DNA of 13,876 nucleotides from Deltaproteobacteria bacterium (GTDB lineage Bacteria > Desulfobacterota > Dissulfuribacteria > Dissulfuribacterales > QOAL01), in the NCBI GenBank assembly GCA_026988585.1, contig JALSKY010000295.1, positions 1 through 13,876 of the forward strand, read 5' to 3'. The translations under genes were made by a program, and so were the position numbers. Under the pieces are notes generated by a model. It saw nothing but the letters and a program-made list of their open reading frames with translations. It was not told where the DNA came from and ran no database searches. This document shows positions 7,680 through 13,876 of this stretch, piece by piece. Positions within the stretch are counted from its first letter, which is position 1; each line of letters begins with the position of its first letter.

Positions 7680-7796
7680 TTACCGGTAAAAAATGGTCTT
7701 CTGATGCAAAACAGAGGAGAACAACCCTCTCAAACGACACAAAATATGATAAAATGAATAAAAAGGGGGGCTATCTACCGTGTGGAGCAGGAACAT
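7680..7796 (-). CDS. Doubtful small ORF, 38 codons, in the spacer after EIIA
   Basis: An ATG at 7794-7796 opens 38 codons ending in TAA at 7680-7682, inside the 196-nt gap between the EIIA gene and the rimI-like gene. Purine-rich ribosome-binding matches (AAGGA, then GAGGAG) lie directly upstream, and an in-frame stop precedes them. The peptide is rich in Phe, Leu and Tyr with scattered Arg, begins MFLLHTVDSPPF and resembles no PTS component (not HPr, not EIIB). I do not recognise it. Composition and codon use give no strong sign of selection, so it could be a chance ORF in an AT-rich spacer. The remainder of the spacer shows nothing I can name. Confidence 0.2.
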   Translation of the reverse strand: MFLLHTVDSPPFYSFYHILCRLRGLFSSVLHQKTIFYR

Positions 7797-7830
7797 ATCT
7801 CCTCTTCCTTTAAGAGCGTGGCATCAATGA

Positions 7831-8235
7831 TCAGGCCTGCAACAGCCTGGTTGCCTGATTGATGCTTTTCCTGCCATACTCTACTACAGATGAAGCAGCC
7901 TTTTTCAGGTCCACATCATCTCCATCTCTGCACTGGGAAACTCTGATTATCATTGGCAAATTTACCCCGGTAATCACCTCAACCTTGCCGTCCTCAAGAA
8001 AACTCAGGGTCATGTTGGCAGGAGTACCTCCGAACATGTCAGTGAGAATCAATACCCCTTCTCCCTTGTCCACCCTGGAAATGGCCTTCTTTATAATGGA
8101 CTGCATCTTCTCCACAGGCTGAGAAGGGTCAACGGTAATGGCCTCCATGGCCTCCTGAGGCCCCAGGATGAATTCAGAGGTCTTCAGTAATTCCTGAGCA
8201 AGATCCCCGTGTGCAGCAATAACCACTCCAATCAT
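7831..8235 (-). CDS. PTS mannose-family EIIA domain protein
   Basis: This 134-residue single-domain protein carries the mannose/sorbose-family EIIA fold (PTS EIIA type 4), which in sugar transport accepts phosphate from phospho-HPr and passes it to EIIB. The phosphorylated His is His9 in the opening VVIAAHGDLA. The other family landmarks are LTDMFGGTPAN (64-74), with the Asp that supports the His, and TGVNLPM (89-95). The ATG has AGGGA seven bases upstream, overlapping the rapZ stop; the 9-nt gap shows co-transcription. No EIIB, EIIC, EIID or HPr gene follows, unlike a sugar-transport operon, so this copy is more likely a regulatory phospho-protein alongside PtsN and RapZ. Family assignment is firm; the role is inferred. 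Confidence 0.9.
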   Translation of the reverse strand: MIGVVIAAHGDLAQELLKTSEFILGPQEAMEAITVDPSQPVEKMQSIIKKAISRVDKGEGVLILTDMFGGTPANMTLSFLEDGKVEVITGVNLPMIIRVSQCRDGDDVDLKKAASSVVEYGRKSINQATRLLQA

Positions 8236-8244
8236 GATGTTTCC

Positions 8245-9126
8245 CTATGCCTCTTTCTCCATATCCCTATGGGTCAATACCACATCCTCTCCCCTGCGGG
8301 AGAAATGGTCCTTCAACCATTCGGCAATGGCTACACTTCTATGTCTTCCGCCTGTACAACCAACAGCAATAACCAGATACGATTTCCCTTCTTTGAGATA
8401 GTTTGGGACAAGATAGTCAAGCAGGCCTTCCATGTGCCCCAGGAATGGTCTGATTTCCGGGTCGGAAAAGACATAGTCCCGAACTACTGGATCCTTACCG
8501 GACAATGGACGAAGTTCTGGCTCAAAATAGGGATTTTTAAGGAATCTTACGTCAAAAACCATGTTTGCATCCACTGGCAGGCCATATTTGAAACCGAAGG
8601 AGATCACATGAATCAGCAACCTGTTGAGGTCCTGTCTTCTGGAATACAGGTTGATGACTGAACGGCGTAACTGGTGCACATTGAAATCGGATGTATCGAT
8701 ATATTTATCAGCGAACTCCCTGATGGCCATCAAGCGCTTACGCTCCTGGGCGATGGCATGGGTAATGGGCATCTTGTCGGTCTGATGCAATGGATGCCTG
8801 CGCCTTGTCTGACTGAACCGCTGAACCAGCACCTCATCAGCCGTATCAAGAAAGAGGAGCTCAAGATGATGCCCCGCCTTTTTAACCTGATGAAAGATGG
8901 AAGAACATTGATCTACAAACCCCTTCTCCCTGAGATCCATCACCATGGCCACCTTCGATGGTATCTCCTGACTGTTCTCAACCAGGGAAAGGAATTCGGG
9001 CAGCAATGTTATGGGAAGATTGTCCAGACAGTAGTAACCCATATCCTCAAAGGCCTTCAAGGCTGTACTTTTCCCTGAGCCTGACATGCCTGTGATCACC
9101 ACTGTCTGAATCTGTTTATTCGCCAT
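8245..9126 (-). CDS. rapZ: RapZ/YvcJ-family nucleotide-binding protein
   Basis: This 293-residue protein is full length for the family. It has an N-terminal P-loop, GMSGSGKST (13-21), followed by DMGYYCLDNLP, a strongly conserved family segment. The C-terminal domain carries the signature GCTGGRHRS (256-264) within VIAVGCTGG..., which lies in the RNA- and ligand-binding domain of E. coli RapZ. There it directs GlmY/GlmZ small RNAs to RNase E and so controls glucosamine-6-phosphate synthesis for the cell envelope; in Gram-positives the homologue binds UDP-GlcNAc. No such small RNA is evident here, so the mechanism in this organism is unknown. It starts 61 nt after ptsN with a poor ribosome-binding site. 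The neighbourhood (LPS export, PtsN, EIIA) fits a role in envelope-precursor control. Confidence 0.93.
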   Translation of the reverse strand: MANKQIQTVVITGMSGSGKSTALKAFEDMGYYCLDNLPITLLPEFLSLVENSQEIPSKVAMVMDLREKGFVDQCSSIFHQVKKAGHHLELLFLDTADEVLVQRFSQTRRRHPLHQTDKMPITHAIAQERKRLMAIREFADKYIDTSDFNVHQLRRSVINLYSRRQDLNRLLIHVISFGFKYGLPVDANMVFDVRFLKNPYFEPELRPLSGKDPVVRDYVFSDPEIRPFLGHMEGLLDYLVPNYLKEGKSYLVIAVGCTGGRHRSVAIAEWLKDHFSRRGEDVVLTHRDMEKEA

Positions 9127-9187
9127 AAGCTCAATACAGTTAATGGATTACCTGGTTAATCAACCGGAACCACTCATAAGCTACAGT

Positions 9188-9652
9188 TTATATGGTGCCT
9201 GAATCCGCTTTTGCCAAAATATCCCGCATAGCCTCCCGATCTTCTGCTGACAACAGAGCTTCTATCACATTGGTCTCTTTTAGAAGCTTGGATATACGGG
9301 CCAGCACCCTAAGATAGAGCGCCGGTGCATCCTCCGGAGCTACCAGTAAAACGATAATCCTCACCGGTTTGCCATCCAGTGCATTGAAAGGGACGCCCTG
9401 AAGGCTCCTGAACAGCAGAAGAGAGAGCTTCTCAAGCCCTGCGATCTTTCCGTGAGGTATGGCTATGCCTCCGCCAATACCGGTGCTACCCAAGGCTTCC
9501 CTCTCCTTTAACACAGAGAGAAGGGCACCACCATCCAGTCCTGGACAGACCTGCTCTGACTTTTCAGCAAGCAGCCTCAGAACTTCATCTTTGCTATCGG
9601 CCTTGAGGTCTGTCTCTATACAATCCTTGCAAAGATATTTCAGTATCCTCAA
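9188..9652 (-). CDS. ptsN: Nitrogen-type PTS EIIA (PtsN), TTG start
   Basis: PtsN is the terminal phospho-acceptor of the nitrogen-related PTS (in E. coli PtsP-PtsO-PtsN), a regulator of potassium uptake, cell-envelope and carbon/nitrogen balance rather than a transporter. The 154-residue protein covers the whole EIIA type-2 domain. The active His is His67 in LGSTGIGGGIAIPHGK (54-69), nearly identical to E. coli. VRIIVLLVAPEDAP and LRVLARISKLL are the later conserved strands. The start appears to be TTG (9650-9652), two bases after the hpf stop. No in-frame ATG occurs in the first 50 codons, so translational coupling to hpf is likely. The usual partners PtsP and PtsO are not in the window. 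Confidence 0.93.
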   Translation of the reverse strand: MRILKYLCKDCIETDLKADSKDEVLRLLAEKSEQVCPGLDGGALLSVLKEREALGSTGIGGGIAIPHGKIAGLEKLSLLLFRSLQGVPFNALDGKPVRIIVLLVAPEDAPALYLRVLARISKLLKETNVIEALLSAEDREAMRDILAKADSGTI

Positions 9653-9654
9653 GG

Positions 9655-10191
9655 TTAAGGTTCCAAGAGCCCCAGAAGGCCATCATTACGCCAATAAATA
9701 ACATTGATCTGATTGGTCTCAGCATTCCTGAAGGCCAGGAACTCCATACCTGTAACCTGAAGCTGATCAGCAGCCTCCTCTATGGACATGGGTTTGGGCG
9801 GTATCTTGTCCACCAGGATCACCTCTTCAGACTCCTGAGACAGTTCCTCCTCTGCAATACCGGAAGCTGCCGCTGACTGAGGCTGGATTGTCCCCCGTTT
9901 CTTGTTCTTCCCCTTCAATTTTTCACGGAACTTCTTAAGCTGTCTCTCAATCTTATCCAGGACCAGATCAATGGCTGATCTCAGATCTTCATGTTCCTGT
10001 TTGGCAGCTGCACGGATCCCATCGCCGCTCACAACCACCTCAGCACAGTTCCGGTACTTCTCTTTGGAGAGCACCACATTGATATTCATAGGCGCATCAG
10101 AATATTTTTTCAGCTTTGCAAACCTGTCATCGACATAATCCTTAAGTCCGGCATCATGCTCCATATGCCTGAACGTCACATTTATCTGCAT
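9655..10191 (-). CDS. hpf: Ribosome hibernation promoting factor, long form
   Basis: HPF binds the decoding region of the 30S subunit in stressed or stationary cells and pairs ribosomes into inactive 100S dimers. At 178 residues this is the long, two-domain form. Residues 1-100 form the S30AE ribosome-binding domain (opening MQINVTFRHME, with a basic helix up to KGKNKKRG). A low-complexity linker spans about 101-125, and residues 128-178 form the C-terminal dimerisation domain (KPMSIEEAADQL, FRNAETNQINVIYWRNDGLLGLLEP). Long HPF acts alone, whereas the short gamma-proteobacterial HPF encoded at the same place downstream of rpoN works with RMF. GGGAGGA (10196-10202) lies four bases before the ATG. 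It is separated by 38 nt from rpoN and 2 nt from ptsN. Confidence 0.95.
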   Translation of the reverse strand: MQINVTFRHMEHDAGLKDYVDDRFAKLKKYSDAPMNINVVLSKEKYRNCAEVVVSGDGIRAAAKQEHEDLRSAIDLVLDKIERQLKKFREKLKGKNKKRGTIQPQSAAASGIAEEELSQESEEVILVDKIPPKPMSIEEAADQLQVTGMEFLAFRNAETNQINVIYWRNDGLLGLLEP

Positions 10192-10195
10192 AAAA

Positions 10196-10202
10196 TCCTC
10201 CC
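10196..10202 (-). promoter_or_regulatory. Strong ribosome-binding site of hpf
   Basis: GGGAGGA, read on the minus strand, sits four bases before the hpf ATG in the 38-nt gap after rpoN. It is much stronger than the sites of the other genes in this cluster (rpoN, ptsN, rapZ and lptB have weak or distant ones), suggesting hpf is translated more efficiently than its neighbours. That last point is inference. Confidence 0.6.
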
Positions 10203-10229
10203 TTTAACCGAATCGATACAACTTCCGCA

Positions 10230-11711
10230 TTAGATCTTTGGCCTCTTGCGCCTGCTGGAAGGCAAGATTCCAAGCTGATCTCTATACTTCGCTACAGTCC
10301 TTCTTGCTATCTTTATATTGTCCTTGGCAAGTATCTCAACAATCTGTTTATCGCTAAATGGCTTAACCGGATCTTCCGACGCGATCAGTCTCTTTATCCG
10401 TTCCTTAACACTCTGTGCAGCCACATCTGCACTTCCATCCCCCCTGGCAAGGCCGGTACTGAAGAAAAATTTCAGCTCGAATATCCCCTGCGGGGTATGC
10501 ACATACTTGTTGGTTGTGACCCTGCTTATGGTGGACTCATGCATCCCGACATCCTCGGCCACATCCCTGAGCACAAGTGGCCGCAAATAGGCCACGCCTT
10601 TGTCGAAAAACTCTCTCTGAAACTTAACTATACTCTTTGTAACCTTGTATATGGTCTTCTTTCTTTGATGAATGCTCTTAACCAACCAGATGGCACTCTT
10701 GAGTTTTTCCTGTATAAACTCCTTCGCATCCTTTGGTGCCATGCCGTTACTCATAGCCTCCTTGTAAAAGGAGCTTATCCTCAATTGAGGAATCCCCTCC
10801 TCATTCAGGGAGACCACATAATCATCATCTACCTTGTACACATAGATATCAGGAACAACATAGTGTGTATCATCATCAGAAAAGGCCCTGCCAGGCCGCG
10901 GCTCCAGCCCCTTGATGACATCTATGGCCAGAACCACCTCTTCAGGGGTCCTGCCGGTAACCTTTGCAATATTCTGATAGTTGTGCAACTCAACCTGGTG
11001 AAGGTGGTCAGAGATCAATGACCTGACCAGATCATCCTCTATGCCGAGATGATCGATCTGGATAAGAAGACACTCCCGAAGATCCCTGGCAGCAATACCA
11101 GGGGGATCCAGCTTCTGAATCTTCCTGAGCACTGCCTCTGCCTCTTCCACTGTACAGCCAGCCTCCCCAGCTATCTCTTCCAGGGATATCTTCAGGTATC
11201 CGCTCCTGTCCAGGTTACCAATGATAAACTGTCCTATCCTCAGGTCTGACTGGGAAAAATCGGAAAGCTGCATCTGCCAAACCAGATGCTCCACAAGAGA
11301 AGTGCTGGAAGAGACAATATTTTCATAGTTGGGATGCTCTTTATCCTCAAAGGAGAATGAAGGCAGTGCCCTTCTGTATTCATCGTCCCACACCTCCTGC
11401 CAGTTGGTCTCCTGAACCGCCTCCTTCTCCCATGGAGTCTTGACATCATCAGATGAAGCCAGATCAGGGACTGCCACATCCTGTTGATCCCACTCCTGTT
11501 CAGGCCTAGCCTGATCAGCACGGTCACCAGAAGGCTCATCATGAGAGGTGTCAGTGACCTCTTCCAGAACAGGGTTGGCCTCCAACTCCTGATTTATCTG
11601 CTCTATCAGCTCTATTCTGGAAAGCTGAAGCAACTTGATTGCCTGCTGTAACTGCGGCGTCATGACAAGCTGCTGACTCAGCTTCAAATTTTGACGTAAT
11701 TCAAGCGACAT
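10230..11711 (-). CDS. rpoN: RNA polymerase sigma-54 factor
   Basis: Sigma-54 directs RNA polymerase to -24/-12 promoters and needs AAA+ activator proteins; it typically controls nitrogen, motility and carbon genes. The 493-residue protein shows all regions in order. Region I is the activator-contact segment (1-50) with a Gln/Leu-rich LRQNLKLSQQLVMTPQLQQ. Acidic region II covers about 51-115. The core-binding domain covers about 120-340. The DNA-binding helix-turn-helix (about 380-400) contains DVAEDVGMHESTISRVTTNKY, and the C-terminal RpoN box ARRTVAKYRD (469-478) contacts the -24 element. The start is three bases after the lptB stop; the nearest purine-rich site is 16 bases away, within lptB, so translation is probably coupled. 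Nothing is missing or truncated. Confidence 0.98.
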   Translation of the reverse strand: MSLELRQNLKLSQQLVMTPQLQQAIKLLQLSRIELIEQINQELEANPVLEEVTDTSHDEPSGDRADQARPEQEWDQQDVAVPDLASSDDVKTPWEKEAVQETNWQEVWDDEYRRALPSFSFEDKEHPNYENIVSSSTSLVEHLVWQMQLSDFSQSDLRIGQFIIGNLDRSGYLKISLEEIAGEAGCTVEEAEAVLRKIQKLDPPGIAARDLRECLLIQIDHLGIEDDLVRSLISDHLHQVELHNYQNIAKVTGRTPEEVVLAIDVIKGLEPRPGRAFSDDDTHYVVPDIYVYKVDDDYVVSLNEEGIPQLRISSFYKEAMSNGMAPKDAKEFIQEKLKSAIWLVKSIHQRKKTIYKVTKSIVKFQREFFDKGVAYLRPLVLRDVAEDVGMHESTISRVTTNKYVHTPQGIFELKFFFSTGLARGDGSADVAAQSVKERIKRLIASEDPVKPFSDKQIVEILAKDNIKIARRTVAKYRDQLGILPSSRRKRPKI

Positions 11712-11714
11712 ATA

Positions 11715-12482
11715 CTAAAAAGAAAAATCCTCTCCTAAATAGGTTTCGCGCACTATCTTACTCTGTGCAATATCCTTGGGCGTCCCCCTTGCAATAACCT
11801 TGCCTAAATTTAGAATATAAGCGCTATCGCATACAGTCAAGGTTTCCCTGACATTGTGATCAGAAAGGAATACCCCTATACCCCGTTTTTTGAGGCCTCT
11901 GATAATACCCTGAATATCAGAGACTGCCAGGGGATCAACGCCAGCAAATGGTTCATCCAGCAGGATGAACTTGGGATCTGTAGCCAGAGCCCTGGCCACC
12001 TCCACCCTGCGTCTTTCACCTCCGGAAAGAGAGCCACCTTTCTGATCTGCCAATTCTGTCAAGCCCATCTCAGAAAGCAGTCTGTTCACCTCTTCATCCA
12101 TCTCTTCCCGGGCGTATCCACGATTCTCCAGGACTATTCTTATATTATCCGCAACAGTAAGGGTGCGGAACACCGAGGGCTCCTGAGGCAGATATGTGAT
12201 GCCCTGCCTGGCCCTTTCATGCATGGGCAGATTGGCGATATCCTGACCGTCCAGTACAACATGGCCCTGGTCCGGCTTAACAAGACCTGCGATCATATAA
12301 AAAGTAGTGGTCTTGCCTGCGCCATTAGGTCCGAGCAGCCCCACAATGGATGAGCTGGTCAACAGCAGATCCACTCCATCCACTACACGCCGCCCTTTAT
12401 AACTCTTCACCAGGCCTTTGGCCTCAAGGCGACTTGGCTGTTGTTGTCCCTGAGTATTTTCAGGAAGATCGTTCATGCTCAT
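11715..12482 (-). CDS. lptB: LPS export ABC transporter ATP-binding protein LptB
   Basis: LptB is the cytoplasmic ATPase of the LptB2FG complex, which extracts LPS from the inner membrane and pushes it along the LptC-LptA-LptD bridge. The 255-residue protein has all ABC motifs: Walker A GPNGAGKT (51-58), the Q-loop at Gln100 in YLPQEPSVFR, signature LSGGERRRVE (152-161), Walker B FILLDEP (172-178), the D-loop GVDP and H-loop His209 in SDHNVRE. YLPQEPSVFR and DHNVRETL are typical of LptB rather than other ABC ATPases. Residues 1-17 are a short Gln/Asn-rich lead; Met3 is an alternative start because the ribosome-binding site is weak. It lies 50 nt after lptA and 3 nt before rpoN. Confidence 0.97.
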   Translation of the reverse strand: MSMNDLPENTQGQQQPSRLEAKGLVKSYKGRRVVDGVDLLLTSSSIVGLLGPNGAGKTTTFYMIAGLVKPDQGHVVLDGQDIANLPMHERARQGITYLPQEPSVFRTLTVADNIRIVLENRGYAREEMDEEVNRLLSEMGLTELADQKGGSLSGGERRRVEVARALATDPKFILLDEPFAGVDPLAVSDIQGIIRGLKKRGIGVFLSDHNVRETLTVCDSAYILNLGKVIARGTPKDIAQSKIVRETYLGEDFSF

Positions 12483-12532
12483 ACTGTTGAATAATCCTTT
12501 AGAGACACAGGGATAGAGTATCGTGACCTGAT

Positions 12533-13111
12533 CTATTCATCCGAATAGACCACCGCCTCTACGCGGCCCTTGCCTCCCTTGACCACGCTTCTGTTTTCAT
12601 TGATATAAAACCTTATGAGATCGCCTTTTATGGTGTTGGGACCATCCCACACCTGGGCATTGCCAGTAAGCACTATCACTTCACTCTTCTTGAAATAGAC
12701 GGCCTTCTGAGCAACGGCACGCCTCTTGCCCTGAACCAGCTTGACATGCCCCTTGGCAACTATCTTTTTCAAGGACTTGCCACTGGCCGTCCCTTTATCT
12801 TCGGTTCCTTCTGAACCGTCCCTCTTCGCCTTGCCCTTATCGGCAGGTTTCTGCTGGTAATAAACCTCCAACCTGTCTGAATAGATGGTGAGATCACCAC
12901 GTTTCGTGACCACATTTCCAGTAAAGACGACCGTACCCTTCTGATCCAGCGCCTCCATGGAATCTGCCGTTATCCTGATCTTGCTGCCCTCTTTTTGGGC
13001 TGCACCAGCCATCTCAGATATGGAGATCAGGCAGAACAACGCAGCCAGCAAAAGAAACCACAAGATCTTCTCTCGCTCTTCTCTATTCTCTCTTATCGAA
13101 CAAACGGGCAT
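12533..13111 (-). CDS. lptA: Periplasmic LPS-bridge protein LptA
   Basis: LptA is the periplasmic beta-jellyroll protein that joins LptC to the outer-membrane LptD and carries LPS between the membranes. The N-terminus has a basic lead, a hydrophobic segment (about 16-31, ILWFLLLAALFCLISI) and a probable signal-peptidase site after AGAA (residue 38). OstA-type repeats follow: ITADSMEALDQKGTVVFTGNV and, later, VIVLTGNAQVWDGPNTIKGDLI. About 30 residues (87-116) of Lys/Gly/Glu-rich, low-complexity sequence interrupt the strands between these halves, which is unusual. I prefer the ATG at 13109-13111, with CAGG nine bases upstream. A TTG six bases earlier (13115-13117), overlapping the lptC stop, is possible. 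Either way lptC and lptA abut and are probably translationally coupled. Confidence 0.9.
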   Translation of the reverse strand: MPVCSIRENREEREKILWFLLLAALFCLISISEMAGAAQKEGSKIRITADSMEALDQKGTVVFTGNVVTKRGDLTIYSDRLEVYYQQKPADKGKAKRDGSEGTEDKGTASGKSLKKIVAKGHVKLVQGKRRAVAQKAVYFKKSEVIVLTGNAQVWDGPNTIKGDLIRFYINENRSVVKGGKGRVEAVVYSDE

Positions 13112-13113
13112 AA

Positions 13114-13677
13114 TCAAACACCTGCCTCCTCTTCAGGAATTAAGGCCACGGGCTTCTTCATTACCAGACGTCGATCCTCAAGATAGTAAACGAAACCGTC
13201 GCCCTGAAGCTCAACACCATTATCACCCAAAAGCAGGGCCCTGTCACTGGTCTTGACAACCTGCTCCTTTTGCAAGAATCTCATGGACCTGGTCTGGAGG
13301 AGATATCCATCAGGGGAAACAACCTTGACATGCCCCTCTACTTCCATATCTCCCTGCTTCATCAGATATCGTCCCTTGTCGGCCACAATCCTGATAACGT
13401 CTCCGTCAGAATGGATCAGGATTACTGGACGATCAAAGTGCACGGTCTCCTGCTCTTCAAAAAATCTTGTAACATCAGCAGTTATATCCCAAACCAGCCC
13501 CTTATCCTTTTCACTCCTTTTATAATCCACATTGGACAATACCAGATCCGCCTTCATCTGGCCAAACTCTCTGGACCAGAGAAAGGGTTCATCCTCATCC
13601 TGAGAGATCCACAGGGCAGTCCCCAATCCCAGGAGAAGAATAACAGCTATCATATAGAAAATATTCCTTTTTGACAT
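13114..13677 (-). CDS. lptC: LPS export protein LptC
   Basis: LptC is a bitopic inner-membrane protein that receives LPS from LptB2FG and hands it to LptA. The 187-residue length is typical. One membrane helix lies near the N-terminus (about residues 5-23, IFYMIAVILLLGLGTALWI), placing the rest in the periplasm. The periplasmic part has the OstA-like pattern with LVWDITADVTRFFEE, GRYLMKQGDMEVEGHVKVVSPDGYLLQT and a C-terminal region with GDGFVYY. Sequence conservation in LptC is low, so the assignment depends partly on position: kdsC, lptC, lptA and lptB occur in this order in many Gram-negatives. It starts 46 nt after kdsC without a good ribosome-binding site. Confidence 0.88.
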   Translation of the reverse strand: MSKRNIFYMIAVILLLGLGTALWISQDEDEPFLWSREFGQMKADLVLSNVDYKRSEKDKGLVWDITADVTRFFEEQETVHFDRPVILIHSDGDVIRIVADKGRYLMKQGDMEVEGHVKVVSPDGYLLQTRSMRFLQKEQVVKTSDRALLLGDNGVELQGDGFVYYLEDRRLVMKKPVALIPEEEAGV

Positions 13678-13723
13678 AACTACATGGCCAACGATAAAAG
13701 CGGTTATAAAGGTGTTTAAATCT

Positions 13724-13876
13724 TCAGGAGACAGGATTGAAAAAACGGGCTGTGACCTGATCCCAAGCCCCTATAGCTTGCAGTATGAATTCACTGACTT
13801 CACGGACAGCCCCATTTCCGCCAGACCTGTCGGTTATATAATGCACATGAGGCAATATGGCTGGCTGTGCATTGGA
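13724..13876 (-). CDS. kdsC: 3-deoxy-D-manno-octulosonate 8-phosphate phosphatase, C-terminal 50 residues (cut by window edge)
   Basis: KdsC is the HAD-family phosphatase that removes the phosphate of KDO-8-phosphate, giving KDO for the inner core of LPS. The window holds only the last 50 codons and the TGA (13724-13726); the start lies beyond 13876. The visible part ends with the family's diagnostic tail: ITDRSGGNGAVREVSEFIL, equivalent to TxxxGGxGAVREVxELIL in known KdsC proteins. The preceding NAQPAILPHVHYI segment fits the ADAxPxVKxxAxYV stretch. A 17-residue extension (QAIGAWDQVTARFFNPV) follows the conserved tail. Co-location with lptC, lptA and lptB supports the assignment. The catalytic Asp residues lie in the missing part. 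Confidence 0.9.
   Translation of the reverse strand, partial: SNAQPAILPHVHYITDRSGGNGAVREVSEFILQAIGAWDQVTARFFNPVS

Noticed and set aside
7763..7776. C6T5 run after the EIIA gene as a terminator
   Set aside because: No GC-rich hairpin precedes it; the nearby CTCTT/AAGAG stem is short and not adjacent to the T-run.
13115..13117. TTG as the lptA start
   Set aside because: Possible because it overlaps the lptC stop, but the ATG six bases downstream has better ribosome-binding spacing, so I placed the start there.
1..13876. tRNA, rRNA, CRISPR, transposase or integrase sequences
   Set aside because: None seen: every spacer is under 200 bases, and I found no repeat array, cloverleaf, inverted terminal repeat or recombinase motif.

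Overview
The window is a compact, entirely minus-strand stretch of a Gram-negative bacterial chromosome. Transcription runs from position 13876 down to 1. It holds twelve complete genes, two genes cut by the window edges (kdsC at the right, pgk at the left) and one doubtful 38-codon ORF. Lipopolysaccharide genes (kdsC, lptC, lptA, lptB) show an outer membrane with LPS. The order kdsC-lptC-lptA-lptB-rpoN-hpf-ptsN-rapZ, followed by a mannose-family EIIA, is a layout I associate with Desulfobacterota (former Deltaproteobacteria). That assignment is inference from gene order, the long form of HPF and the EIIA type; no marker here fixes the species. No tRNA, rRNA, mobile element or CRISPR is visible, and no gene-free stretch exceeds 196 bases.

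Right part (13876 to 7831): the sigma-54/LPS-export/PTS-regulatory cluster. Genes are tightly packed: lptC and lptA abut, lptB-rpoN are 3 nt apart, hpf-ptsN 2 nt, rapZ-EIIA 9 nt. This suggests one long transcript joining LPS transport (KdsC makes KDO, LptC/A/B export LPS) to RpoN, a ribosome hibernation factor, two PTS EIIA-type phospho-carriers (PtsN and a mannose-type EIIA) and RapZ. Neither enzyme I nor HPr, which would phosphorylate those EIIA proteins, lies in the window.

Middle (7830 to 7068): a 196-nt spacer with a doubtful short ORF, a RimI-like GNAT acetyltransferase, then a 117-nt spacer with a candidate sigma-70 promoter.

Left part (7067 to 1): a lower-glycolysis/gluconeogenesis cluster of canonical gap, a 1450-residue PPDK-like protein, a second divergent 420-residue GAPDH, and pgk. 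The large protein has an intact-looking ATP-binding domain and phosphohistidine domain close to pyruvate phosphate dikinase. However, it has a roughly 950-residue helical N-terminal region and stops before the PEP/pyruvate TIM barrel, so it should not make PEP by the standard PPDK route. It is flanked by two different GAPDHs, and is the most interesting object in the window: an ATP-dependent histidine phosphotransferase of unknown acceptor inside a triose-phosphate operon.
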